Source: Pseudomonas capsici (GTDB taxonomy: Bacteria > Pseudomonadota > Gammaproteobacteria > Pseudomonadales > Pseudomonadaceae). Taken from it: a DNA stretch of 64,000 bases. Numbering within the stretch: position 1 is the first letter of the stretch; each line of letters begins with the position of its first letter. The notes beneath the pieces were generated by a model. It saw only the letters and a list, made by a program, of their open reading frames with translations. It did not search any database and was not told the DNA's origin. The stretch lies in contig NZ_JAFGZD010000016.1 of NCBI RefSeq assembly GCF_017165765.1, positions 58,358 through 122,357 on the forward strand, written 5' to 3'. Positions 1-8,304 of this stretch are shown here, in pieces. The position numbers were made by a program, and so were the translations under genes.

Positions 1-76
1 GGTCGAGCAACGCCGCATATTGAGGCCTTGAGTGACCTGATGCCGCCCGGCCCCATGACCGGACGGCTTTACAAGC

Positions 77-1702
77 TTAAACCTGGAATTGCTTGGTGAT
101 ATGACTCAGGTTTGTCGCCAGCTTGGACAACTCTGCTGTGGCGATGGTCGTCTGGTTCGCGCCCTCGGAAGTCTGAGCCGACAGGTCACGAATGCTCACC
201 AGGCTTCTATCGACCTCTCGCGCCACCTGAGCCTGCTCTTCGGCTGCGGTGGCGATCATCAGATTGCGCTCGTTGATCTGGCCGATGGAGTCGGTAATGG
301 CCAGCAATGCCTGCCCGGCACCATTGGCCAGTTGCAGCGTGTTGTGGGCCTGATGACTGGTCTGCTCCATGGCCGTCACCGCCTGATGCGTACCGGTCTG
401 GATCGAACTGACCATCTGCTCGATTTCCCGGGTCGATTGCTGGGTGCGATGCGCCAGCGCCCTCACCTCATCGGCCACCACGGCAAATCCACGACCGGCC
501 TCGCCCGCCCGGGCCGCTTCGATGGCAGCATTGAGTGCCAGAAGGTTGGTTTGCTCGGCGATGGCACGAATGACGTCCAGTACCTTGCTGATATCCGTGG
601 CCATGGTCGCCAGCTCACGCACCTCGGCAGAAGTATCTCCCACCTTGGCCACCATCAGGTTGATCGCGGCTACCGTTTCATCCACCTGAGCGCGACCATC
701 CAGCGCCGCCTTGGTGGACTGCGCCGCCGACGTCGAGGCAGCCGCAGCGTTACTGGCTACTTCATCGACCGCAGCGCTCATTTCGGTGACCGCAGTTGCA
801 GCCATTTCGATTTCGTTACTCTGGCGCAGGGTCGTGCGCGATGCGTCTTCGGTCACGACATGCATTTCTTCGGAAGTCGAAGCCAACTGCGAGGCCGAAT
901 CCAGAATGGTAGCCAGGGCACCCCGCAGATTGGACTGCATCGCGGCCAGCGAACCGACCAGTCGGGCCGCTTCATCGGTGCCCTCTTGCTTGATCGGCTG
1001 GGTCAAGTCATTGGCTGCAATACGCTGGGCAATCGCCAGCGCATCGCCAATAGGAACAGTAAGACTGCGGGTGTACAGCCAGGCAAGCAGTACCGTGCCA
1101 GTTGCACCCAGCACAGCGAACAGGATCACCATCACGACAGTCCCGTGGTAAGCCGCTTCAGCCTTGTCGCCTGCACGCTTGGCTTTCATATCGTTCACGC
1201 CGATCAGCTTCTGCAGCGTTGCCTCGGTCAGATCGGCAGCAGCCTTCATGTCCGTATTGGAAGTCTTTACCGCAGCCTCCAGATTGCCCGCTGCCGTTTC
1301 CGACAGGTAACGATCCTGGATAGCGTTATAACTGGTAATAGCCTGTTTGAGCTCACCGAAGGCTTGCCGACCTTCAGCCGTGACAAGCAACTTGGCCAGG
1401 GAATCGCTGTACTCATTGATCAACTGACGGGACTGCTGAATATCGCTGATAGCCTTGGTCTTGCGCTCCTGTGGCTCCAGAGGATTACGCAAGCGGGCAT
1501 TGTTACCGCGCAGACTGACGAACTCCCGATCCAGCGAGCCGAGCAGTTTGACGCTGGGCAGCACGTTGGTTTCTACATGTTTCTCTGCTTCATTGAGCTT
1601 CTCGGCCTGTCGCATGAACAATACCCCCTGAATCAACAACATCAGGCAGAAGAAGCCAAAGCACAGGGCAGAACGTGGGGCGAGGTTAAGACGTCGCATC
1701 AT
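77..1702 (-). CDS. Methyl-accepting chemotaxis protein, 4-helix-bundle sensor type
   Basis: A 541-residue inner-membrane chemoreceptor that would signal through CheA/CheW to the flagellar motor. Residues about 12-30 form the first membrane segment, 31-187 a helical periplasmic domain of the 4HB_MCP kind without Cache motifs, and 188-211 the second membrane segment. A HAMP domain follows, then the long cytoplasmic coiled-coil hairpin. Its conserved tip (EQTNLLALNAAIEAARAGEA, from about 383) is intact. The C-terminus ends in KQFQV, so the CheR/CheB-tethering pentapeptide of enteric Tsr/Tar is absent, as in most Pseudomonas receptors. The start is the first of two tandem ATG codons. The gene stands alone with no che genes nearby. 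The ligand cannot be inferred. Confidence 0.93.
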   Translation of the reverse strand: MMRRLNLAPRSALCFGFFCLMLLIQGVLFMRQAEKLNEAEKHVETNVLPSVKLLGSLDREFVSLRGNNARLRNPLEPQERKTKAISDIQQSRQLINEYSDSLAKLLVTAEGRQAFGELKQAITSYNAIQDRYLSETAAGNLEAAVKTSNTDMKAAADLTEATLQKLIGVNDMKAKRAGDKAEAAYHGTVVMVILFAVLGATGTVLLAWLYTRSLTVPIGDALAIAQRIAANDLTQPIKQEGTDEAARLVGSLAAMQSNLRGALATILDSASQLASTSEEMHVVTEDASRTTLRQSNEIEMAATAVTEMSAAVDEVASNAAAASTSAAQSTKAALDGRAQVDETVAAINLMVAKVGDTSAEVRELATMATDISKVLDVIRAIAEQTNLLALNAAIEAARAGEAGRGFAVVADEVRALAHRTQQSTREIEQMVSSIQTGTHQAVTAMEQTSHQAHNTLQLANGAGQALLAITDSIGQINERNLMIATAAEEQAQVAREVDRSLVSIRDLSAQTSEGANQTTIATAELSKLATNLSHITKQFQV

Positions 1703-1949
1703 TGCGGGTTACTCCACAGCGGGGGTGTTTTTAACTGATCGGCGTAGCGTTTTTTTCCTTGAAGGGTGTCGGATCAACGGTAGACGGCAATCACATAGTC
1801 AGCAAAGAAAAATAAAACCTCTTAAAAACATCATTTTGAAACTCCCACCTTGAACAGTCCCACTGGCGACAGCACCATAGCGTCACAGCCTGAAGGCCAG
1901 GAAGACGCCCAGACTGCCCCCCTGCGCTGCCATATACCCGGAAGCAACC

Positions 1950-3155
1950 ATGACCGACAGCATCAAGAGTGACAGTAGCGCCTGGGCTGTTTTTCTGATT
2001 TTTCTGCGCCTGGGCCTGACCTCTTTTGGGGGGCCGATCGCCCATCTGGGGTATTTCCGGGACGAGTTTGTGGTGCGCCGACACTGGTTGAGCGAGCGCA
2101 GCTACGCCGATCAGGTTGCTCTGTGCCAGTGTCTGCCAGGCCCTGCAAGCAGTCAGGCCGGAATGGCACTGGGACTGTTGCGTTGCGGATATCCCGGCGC
2201 ACTGGCTGCCTGGCTGGGATTCACCTTGCCTTCGGCCATTGCCATGATCCTGTTTGCAGCAGGCATCACGAGTTACGGGAATACGATGCCCGCAGGAGTA
2301 CTGCATGGCTTGAAAGTGGTGGCTGTGGCAGTCGTCGCGCAAGCCGTATGGGGAATGGCGCGCAACCTCTGTAGTGGTGTTGCACGCATCAGCCTCATGG
2401 CCGCGGCCACCTGCTTCATGCTTCTGGTGCCAACCATCTGGGGACAGATCGGGGTTATCGTTCTTGCCGCGCTCAGTGGCCTGCTGCTGTTCAAGCCTGG
2501 GCAAGGAGAAGCGCATGATCCATTGCCGATGCCCATCCGCCCCCGCGCAGGCCTGTGCTGGCTGACGCTGTTCATTGCCTTGCTTATGGGACTGCCGTTG
2601 CTGGCAGCCCTGTTCCCGAACCCGCTCCTGTCATTGACAGATGCCTTCTACCGCGCCGGCTCACTGGTGTTCGGAGGCGGACATGTGGTGCTACCACTTC
2701 TGCAGGCCGAAGTCGTGCTTTCAGGCAAGGTCGACAACGATACTTTCCTGGCGGGCTACGGGGCCGCGCAGGCAGTCCCGGGGCCGCTGTTCACCTTTGC
2801 GGCATTTCTCGGAGCTTCGATGCATCAGGCACCCAACGGCTGGGCTGGCGGACTTATCTGCCTGCTGGCCATCTTTGCCCCTTCCTTCCTGCTGGTCATG
2901 GGAGCCTTGCCGTTCTGGGAGCGCTTGCGCCGCAGCCCCAGAACGCAAGCGGCTCTGTCAGGTATCAATGCCGCTGTGGTCGGTCTGTTGCTGGCCGCTC
3001 TCTACCAGCCGGTATGGACCAGCGCAATTCTCACACCGCAGGACTTTGCTCTGGCCCTCGTAGCGCTGATTGCCTTGATGTTCTGGAAATTGCCGCCCTG
3101 GCTGGTGGTAGTCGCCAGCGGTGTGGCTGGAGGGCTGATGAGTATGGTGCTGTGA
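1950..3155 (+). CDS. chrA: Chromate transporter ChrA, CHR family
   Basis: A 401-residue polytopic inner-membrane protein of the long (two-domain) CHR family, which exports chromate. The two homologous halves are visible. The N-terminal half has LTSFGGPIAHLGYFRDEF and QCLPGPASSQ. The second half repeats this as GSLVFGGGHVVLPLLQ and AQAVPGPLFTFAAFLGA, the FGG and PGP signatures of the family. The ATG at 1950 is preceded by GGAAG and gives the usual family length. No chrB-type regulator or other metal-resistance gene is adjacent, so chromate is the family default, and sulfate or another oxyanion remains possible. Confidence 0.9.
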   Translation: MTDSIKSDSSAWAVFLIFLRLGLTSFGGPIAHLGYFRDEFVVRRHWLSERSYADQVALCQCLPGPASSQAGMALGLLRCGYPGALAAWLGFTLPSAIAMILFAAGITSYGNTMPAGVLHGLKVVAVAVVAQAVWGMARNLCSGVARISLMAAATCFMLLVPTIWGQIGVIVLAALSGLLLFKPGQGEAHDPLPMPIRPRAGLCWLTLFIALLMGLPLLAALFPNPLLSLTDAFYRAGSLVFGGGHVVLPLLQAEVVLSGKVDNDTFLAGYGAAQAVPGPLFTFAAFLGASMHQAPNGWAGGLICLLAIFAPSFLLVMGALPFWERLRRSPRTQAALSGINAAVVGLLLAALYQPVWTSAILTPQDFALALVALIALMFWKLPPWLVVVASGVAGGLMSMVL

Positions 3156-3254
3156 GCGAAGACCTTGCACAGGATGATTTTGATTGCAGATCGCCGACTA
3201 TCGGCACTGATCCACATAACCTGCGATGCCGCATGCCAAATTCCAGACAAAGAA

Positions 3255-3281
3255 AAGCCCGCGATGGGGGGGAGCGGGCTT
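3255..3281 (-). terminator. Hairpin terminator between chrA and the siderophore receptor
   Basis: Perfect 8-bp stem AAGCCCGC / GCGGGCTT. Read on the minus strand it is followed by TTTTCT, so it fits best as the terminator of the minus-strand receptor gene. It can also back up the end of convergent chrA, although the plus side has no U-run. Confidence 0.7.
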
Positions 3282-3373
3282 AAAGTTCTCTCAGGAGCAG
3301 TTACGACATTACCTGCCCCAATGTAAAAAAACTGTGAAGGCGCTTCATGAACAGCAAGCGCCGACTTATACCA

Positions 3374-5491
3374 TCAGAACGTAACGCTGGCGGTCACCCG
3401 GGCGGTACGTAGCGCGCCCTCTTCCACCTGCAATGAGCTGCTGCCGGTTGTGGCCGGGTAGTATTCCTTGTTGAACAGGTTGTCGATGTTCAGTTGCAAG
3501 CTGGTCTTGTAGTCATGGGTCGGCAGATCCCAGCGCACAAAGGCATCGGCCACGGTGTAGCTGTCCATCCAGAAACTGTTGGCATTATCCCCCGCACGCT
3601 CTCCTACGTATCGGGCACCGGCCCCCACATGCCATTTGCCGGTTTCGGCCGGCAGCGCGAGGTGGTGAGTCAGGTACAGGCTGGCAGTGTGCATGGGCGC
3701 ATTGGGCAGACGATTGCCCTCCTGCTCCGGCGACTCCTGATTCTTCAGCACCTCGGTATGGTTGTAGGCATAGGTGCCGATCATGCTCCAGTTCTCGGAC
3801 AACTCACCGGTCACATCCAGCTCGACACCGCGCGAACCCGCCTTGCCCACGGCTTCGTCGATGCTGTCGCCGTTACTCTGCAGGACGCTGTTGACCAGGT
3901 TTTTCTTGACGATGTCGTACACCGCCAGATTCACGCTGAGAGCCTGGACAGGGGTGTATTTGATCCCCACTTCGTAACTGCGGCCTTCGGTGGGCTTGAA
4001 GCTGTTGCCCGCATCGTCGGCATCGTTGGGCACGAACGAACGACTGTAGTTGGCATAGAGCGCGACAGTTTCAGTGGGCTGATAGACGATCCCGCCGAAG
4101 GGAATGAATTTATCGCCATTTGAATCGGCGCCAGGCGCATAGGAACTGCCCAGCCCCTGATCGCTGTATTGATCCCAGTGCTCCTGACGACCACCGAAGA
4201 CCAGAATCCAGCGGTCATTGAGGTGCCAGTTGTCCTTGAAATACACCGAAGTGGTGACGAGGTTGTTTTCTGCGTTGCTCTGCGTCTGGCTGATGGTCGC
4301 AGGCTCAGCCAGGTTGCCATATACCGGGTTCTGGATATTGAGGTTGCCCGCAGCGGTGTTGGCATTGCGGTAGGTTTTGCCACGGTATTTATCCAGCGAC
4401 TCGTTATCGACGCCGACCGTGATCTCGTGTCGCTGGCCGAACAACTGCTGGTCACCCATCAGATCCAGAGCGCTGTAACGGCTCTCGTAATCATAGTGGC
4501 CGCCATTGGCGATCCGGCGCAGGTTATTGCCGGTCAGCGCGTTCGGCTGGGCTATGGCCAGGCTGTAGCGATCCTGAGTCCAGCCATAGGTCAGCCGACT
4601 GCGCCATGCGTCATTGAGTTGATACTCGAATTTCGCGGTCGTGCTCTGGCTGATGCCCACCGTTTTGGCCCAGCGCTCATCCAGACGATCGCGATAACTG
4701 ATGTCTGCGGGATGACCATTGACGAACACCGTGCCGCGATCGAACGGGCTGGAATAATCGTTGTAGGTATAGGCCAGGGAAACACTGGCACGCTCGCCCA
4801 CCCAGGCAATCGACGGCGCGATGAGCGTGTGCTCGTCAACGCCATAGTTACGCCAGTAATCTTCATGGCCGCGCTCGGCGATCAAACGATAAGCCAGACC
4901 GGTGTCGCCCAGCGGGCCCGTGGTGTCCAGACCGAACGAACCACCGCCCTCGCTGAAGGCAGAGCCGGTCAGCGTCGTGCTTTGACTGAACTGCGGCTGC
5001 TTGCTGATGACGTTGATAAGCCCGCCAGGCTCCAGTGCGCCGTACATCAACGAAGCCGGGCCTTTGAGCACCTCTACATGATCGGTGGTTGCACCCAGGT
5101 TACGGCCAATGGCCGAGCGAATCCCGTCGCGCATGATCGAGTTGTCGTCGTTGCTGCCAAACCCGCGCTTGATCAAGGCATCCTTGGTGCCCCCCAGGGT
5201 ATTGGTCTGAGTGACACCACTGACAAAACGCATGGCATCGTTCAGATCCTTGACCTGATAGTCATCGAGAGTCTGGGTGGCAACCGTGTTGACGGTCTGC
5301 GCCTCATCCCGTATCTGCGTGGTTCCCTTGCTCGCCGTGGACGCTTCCGTGCGGGTGTAACTGTCAGAGTCGGCGGTAGACTGGATGACACTGGCAGGCA
5401 GCTCAGTGGCAGGCTCGGCAGCCAGCGCAAGACAAGGCAGAGCGGAACAGAGAAGAACAGAAGCGTTCAGACGAAAAAGCAGATTGGCCAC
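3374..5491 (-). CDS. TonB-dependent siderophore receptor
   Basis: A 705-residue outer-membrane receptor. Residues 1-24 are a signal peptide (hydrophobic core, ALA-AEP cleavage). A plug domain follows, with VKDLNDAMRFVSGV, IKRGFG, IMRDGI and VEVLKGPASLMYGALEPGG, and then a long beta-barrel. The LFNKEYYPA motif and the terminal phenylalanine in TASVTF are typical of ferric-siderophore receptors of the FhuA/FoxA/FpvA superfamily. The start is GTG with GGAG eight bases upstream. There is no N-terminal signalling domain and no FecI/FecR pair beside it, so transcriptional control is probably by Fur alone. Which siderophore it takes up cannot be read from the sequence. A hydroxamate is a reasonable guess from general similarity. 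Confidence 0.9.
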   Translation of the reverse strand: MANLLFRLNASVLLCSALPCLALAAEPATELPASVIQSTADSDSYTRTEASTASKGTTQIRDEAQTVNTVATQTLDDYQVKDLNDAMRFVSGVTQTNTLGGTKDALIKRGFGSNDDNSIMRDGIRSAIGRNLGATTDHVEVLKGPASLMYGALEPGGLINVISKQPQFSQSTTLTGSAFSEGGGSFGLDTTGPLGDTGLAYRLIAERGHEDYWRNYGVDEHTLIAPSIAWVGERASVSLAYTYNDYSSPFDRGTVFVNGHPADISYRDRLDERWAKTVGISQSTTAKFEYQLNDAWRSRLTYGWTQDRYSLAIAQPNALTGNNLRRIANGGHYDYESRYSALDLMGDQQLFGQRHEITVGVDNESLDKYRGKTYRNANTAAGNLNIQNPVYGNLAEPATISQTQSNAENNLVTTSVYFKDNWHLNDRWILVFGGRQEHWDQYSDQGLGSSYAPGADSNGDKFIPFGGIVYQPTETVALYANYSRSFVPNDADDAGNSFKPTEGRSYEVGIKYTPVQALSVNLAVYDIVKKNLVNSVLQSNGDSIDEAVGKAGSRGVELDVTGELSENWSMIGTYAYNHTEVLKNQESPEQEGNRLPNAPMHTASLYLTHHLALPAETGKWHVGAGARYVGERAGDNANSFWMDSYTVADAFVRWDLPTHDYKTSLQLNIDNLFNKEYYPATTGSSSLQVEEGALRTARVTASVTF

Positions 5492-5814
5492 GTAACTGAC
5501 TCCGACATAGTAAAAGGAATAATTCCCATTTACCTACACGGTTGGCAGACGTGATTACCTCACCTTCTTTTTGAAAATATTTTTCGAGGGCTGGTGGAGG
5601 GTGGCGGACTGGATTGAGGGTCGCCTGAAACATCGCGTGAATGGGCGAAAAACCATGCGCGATTTTTTACGCCCGCTAACGAAAAACCCGTTTTCCACAG
5701 CCCAGTCCGACGCCCTTTTCCCTTTCCTCTGCATGAAGTTTCCGAGAGAATCCCGAAGCCTTGCGCGGGGTGATTTCGGGCTCTAGGCTGCGCTCGTCGC
5801 TGAATATCAGTGAT
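5492..5814. other. Intergenic region between the siderophore receptor and the structured leader
   Basis: It holds the presumed receptor promoter with the weak Fur-like site at its left end. Further right I see no convincing gene: short frames on both strands lack ribosome-binding sites and recognisable content. It leads into the structured element at 5815. Confidence 0.6.
5512..5530. promoter_or_regulatory. Weak Fur-box-like palindrome upstream of the siderophore receptor
   Basis: The core GGAAT-A-ATTCC is a perfect inverted repeat and the outermost bases pair again, centred about 30 bases upstream of the GTG start. It matches the Fur consensus only in its central half (about 8 of 14 informative positions), so this is a candidate based mainly on position and on the expectation that such a receptor is iron regulated. 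Confidence 0.3.
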
Positions 5815-5927
5815 CGGGTTTAGCAGCCTGTGGGTAACATACAACGCGCAAGTACCGCTTATGGCGGCTTTGCGTGGGGCACTTTCGAGTGCGCCGGATT
5901 TGTAGGTTGCCCCGGTCTGCTAACCCG
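5815..5927 (+). ncRNA. Structured RNA element (leader) upstream of the DUF3077-type gene
   Basis: A long interrupted closing stem pairs 5815-5844 with 5900-5927. CGGGTT pairs with AACCCG and AGCAG with CTGCT. GGGTAAC (5832-5838) pairs with GTTGCCC (5906-5912, one G-U) and TACAA (5840-5844) with TTGTA (5900-5904). Inside it sit two hairpins: ACGC..GCGT enclosing CCGC-TTATG-GCGG (about 5844-5873), and GCACT-TTCG-AGTGC (5879-5892). The whole folds as a three-way junction and lies about 70 bases upstream of the small gene at 5999. I recall similar leaders in front of other Pseudomonas genes of this family but cannot verify it here. The strand is inferred from the downstream gene. Confidence 0.6.
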
Positions 5928-5998
5928 CGTCAAAGTCGCCACCCCATTATCCGTTTAGCAGCGAATGGCAAGTGGCCTTACCGTAATAGGCAGCCTTC

Positions 5999-6211
5999 AT
6001 GATCAACGTAATACCCGACCCACCGAACAAAAACCTCGAAGAATCCCTTCTACACGTCAGCGCCCTGCTGCGTTGCGCAGCAGCCACCGCCTACGAAACC
6101 GGAGACAGCCTCAACGGCCCGAAACGCGACCTGGCGTTTGCGGTGGTGCATTTGATTAGCATGGCCAAGGCTGAGCTGGAAAGGTCGTTGGCTTGGGTGG
6201 AGGTGCGTTAG
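5999..6211 (+). CDS. Small DUF3077/DUF6124-type protein
   Basis: A 70-residue helical protein with no signal peptide or membrane segment. Its body (a leucine-rich helix, then YETGDSLNGPKRDLAFAVVH and a final helix with ELERSLAWVEVR) resembles the C-terminal half of the small Pseudomonas-specific DUF3077/DUF6124 proteins, whose function is unknown. The N-terminal half of that family is largely missing. Compared with its partial duplicate at 13074, it ends early: a CAG codon there is TAG here, which removes about 14 C-terminal residues. The ribosome-binding site is weak. The gene lies at the left edge of the accessory island. Confidence 0.6.
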   Translation: MINVIPDPPNKNLEESLLHVSALLRCAAATAYETGDSLNGPKRDLAFAVVHLISMAKAELERSLAWVEVR

Positions 6212-6224
6212 TTTTTTTCGCGAA
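6080..6224 (+). repeat. Left copy of the direct repeat bounding the accessory island
   Basis: About 145 bases matching 13074-13220 in the same orientation, without gaps over the first 130 bases and with about 8 mismatches. It covers the 3' end of the DUF3077-type gene and the bases TTTTTCGCGAA after it. Offset between the copies is 6994 bases. The divergence shows the duplication is not recent. Confidence 0.85.
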
Positions 6225-6555
6225 TGAATTGGCTCTGTATACGCTAAATGTTGTAAGCCCAAGCTGACTCCCACAGTATTACCAGCGCTGCGCCAGAGCT
6301 TCCACAACACTTAATGAATATAGAGCCAATGAATTCGCTTACGCAGGCTGTGTGGGAGAAAAATCTTCGCGAAGAGCTGGGTAGTGTATTCAGTAAATAT
6401 CTAAAAAAGCTCTTACCAATCAGAACCTAAGAAGTCACCTATCTATCTTTCCATGCCCCAAAGCATATTCCCCAGAAATATTCAAGTAGCGAGAATCTCC
6501 TCTATCACACACCACAAACGTGCCGTATATTTTTTTGTATCCACGAGGAAACAGT
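6212..6555. other. Left end of the island: REP-like pair and presumed promoter of the ParA-like gene
   Basis: Apart from the REP-like pair it contains no open frame worth calling. Base composition drops from GC-rich to AT-rich within it, marking the entry into the island. The right part must hold the promoter of the HTH-ParA gene, but I could not single out a clear -35/-10 pair. Confidence 0.5.
6220..6338. repeat. REP-like inverted repeat pair
   Basis: GCGAATGAATTGGCTCT (6220-6236) and its reverse-complement partner AGAGCCAATGAATTCGC (6322-6338) differ at two of 17 positions. The TTCGCGAATGAATT core resembles the extragenic palindromes scattered through P. syringae-group genomes. A related single copy is at 58694-58713. 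Confidence 0.5.
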
Positions 6556-7647
6556 ATGATGCATAAAATCCGACCCACTGAGTTAAAAGCATTACGAAAA
6601 TCCAGAGGGATTTCGACAGAACAAGCAGCGCGAGCAGTAAAGAGATCTATCAAGTCGTGGCGGGATTATGAAAGTGAAACCGCCAAACCAAAAATTCCAG
6701 ATAACATTTTTAAACTTTTTCTCTGGAAGTTTAAAATCATATGGCCACACGCCAAAACTGTGAGTATCGCAGCATACAAAGGAGGGATAGGAAAGTCTCC
6801 AATTACAATAGCCCTTGCTGCATCCTTCGCACAGACAGGACTAAAAGTTGCCATAGTAACCAACGACGAGGTTTATCGAGCCCACTCCAAAAAGGATAAA
6901 GCCACTATAAAAAGTTCAAGCCGTCTAGCTGCGAAAATAGATTTTTATGATGAGCTTGATATCGTCCTCTACTCAGGAGAAGTGGTGACGCTAGAGAAAG
7001 AAGTGCAATATAGAAAAAAATTACCAGAGGCACACATATTTTCTGACGAGCTAGAAGCTTTAGCGAGAAAAAAAGCAGCAGTTTTTGAATTTGAAAAACT
7101 GAGAAAAAACTATGATCTAATTTTCTTAGATATGAATAGAAACCTTACTCAAACCTTGCTCAGGTCAGATGAAATAGTCCTCCTTGTGGACTCCACATGC
7201 CCTTACTCTCCAAACAGCACGAAGAATTTTTACGAACAAATCACACACCTCAACAAAGAGAAGTTAGAGTCAATACACATACTGCTAACTAACTTCTCTT
7301 CGCTCCCTAGGATAAATGGCCAAATAGACGTGAGGAGCGCGCATAAAAATAAAATATTTAATAGCTGCATGTTCGATTCACACCTAACTCTAAAAACCTA
7401 TAGAAAGATACGAAAGCTATCCATCCCTATTCTGCGTTCTAGGTTTACAAGTGATTATGAGTTTTACTTTGATTTACATTACAGCAATTTGAAAATAGAA
7501 AACCTAAGCTATTTTGATACAATTATCGATGTGGCACCCAACTCTATAGCAACTCTAGAGCTGGAGCAAATTACAGATGAGCTAGCGGAAATCCTATGGG
7601 GCATGAACTGCCCAACTCCTTCTTTCCACTTCACATCAGCAACCTGA
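6556..7647 (+). CDS. ParA/MinD-like ATPase with N-terminal XRE-type helix-turn-helix
   Basis: A 363-residue protein. Residues about 7-60 form an XRE-like helix-turn-helix (ELKALRKSRGISTEQAARAV followed by KSWRDYESE). From about 68 a ParA-type P-loop domain begins with the deviant Walker A KGGIGKSPIT, whose first lysine is the signature of the ParA/MinD group. LIFLDMNRNL is the probable Walker B-like strand, with asparagine where the second acidic residue of related proteins often lies. ATG 6556 is chosen because GAGGAA ends five bases before it; a longer frame without such a site starts at 6520. There is no ParB or parS partner. The gene is much poorer in G and C than the flanking core genes. 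Function unknown; a DNA-binding ATPase switch is inferred. Confidence 0.75.
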   Translation: MMHKIRPTELKALRKSRGISTEQAARAVKRSIKSWRDYESETAKPKIPDNIFKLFLWKFKIIWPHAKTVSIAAYKGGIGKSPITIALAASFAQTGLKVAIVTNDEVYRAHSKKDKATIKSSSRLAAKIDFYDELDIVLYSGEVVTLEKEVQYRKKLPEAHIFSDELEALARKKAAVFEFEKLRKNYDLIFLDMNRNLTQTLLRSDEIVLLVDSTCPYSPNSTKNFYEQITHLNKEKLESIHILLTNFSSLPRINGQIDVRSAHKNKIFNSCMFDSHLTLKTYRKIRKLSIPILRSRFTSDYEFYFDLHYSNLKIENLSYFDTIIDVAPNSIATLELEQITDELAEILWGMNCPTPSFHFTSAT

Positions 7648-7668
7648 AAAAATCAATAAGGATATTAC

Positions 7669-7773
7669 ATGAAAAATCTTCTCAATAGAGCTTGGCGGCT
7701 AATCATAGACATATCAGCCTTGGTCCGTGCTGGCATTGCCTTTTTAGACTATTACGAAAACAACCAAAAATAA
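7669..7773 (+). CDS. 34-residue peptide gene downstream of the ParA-like ATPase
   Basis: The frame encodes a peptide beginning MKNLLNRAWRLIID and ending YYENNQK, with one hydrophobic or amphipathic helix of about 20 residues flanked by charged ends. AAGGA lies six bases before the ATG, and the gene starts 21 bases after the stop of the ATPase gene, which suggests translation from the same transcript. A single membrane-associated helix of this size would suit a toxin-like or membrane-anchoring peptide, but I recognise no family. Confidence 0.45.
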   Translation: MKNLLNRAWRLIIDISALVRAGIAFLDYYENNQK

Positions 7774-8304
7774 CAACAACATAAAAATCTCTTTGTAGTG
7801 GTCAACAATTTCAGACAGAGCCTAGTAATGTGGTTAGCTTGGGTACCAACCCGTTCTATTTCTGGGCACTAGGCAAATATAGGCACAAACATAAAAGCCT
7901 GATACTAGCCTTTATTGGATGAGCGCTATCCGCCAGCTTTATGTTCGCTAGCGATAATTCCACGATGAGGACATCGGCGACAGACCTATCAGATCATTGG
8001 GGTGGGGGTTGATTTCTATGGGTCATGGCGATGCTTCTGCTTACTTTGGCCATGGCCATTTTTGCTAGCCATTGTTCCGACGAACACATTCCGCTGTGCT
8101 GATGAATAGTTACTCATGAGTGCGAGTGTGATAGCTCGGGCACATTAGTTTTCTATCATCAGCCAAGAGGCAACTTCGTGCGCACGGCGTTGGCAGAGAC
8201 TTTATAGTCGAAAAGGTTGAATACGCATACGCAAGAAGTATAAACGTGTTTTGGCAGGCCAACACAAATCTACGTTGGACTGCCAGCACGCGGTGCTTGG
8301 GATA
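7774..8304. other. Gene-poor stretch inside the island
   Basis: No frame here has both a plausible start and recognisable protein content, and stops are frequent on both strands. The left part (GTGGTCAACA... followed by GAGCCTAG) looks somewhat like the end of an insertion sequence, but no second end or transposase is present. Near the right end, CGTG-TTT-TGGCAG (from about 8245) can pair with CTGCCA-G-CACG (to about 8290), a possible terminator-like structure behind the minus-strand Hsp70-like gene. Confidence 0.4.

Noticed and set aside
89..1738. Open frame of 549 codons antisense to the first chemoreceptor
   Set aside because: Covers the whole receptor in the opposite direction with Arg/Gly/His-rich nonsense content.
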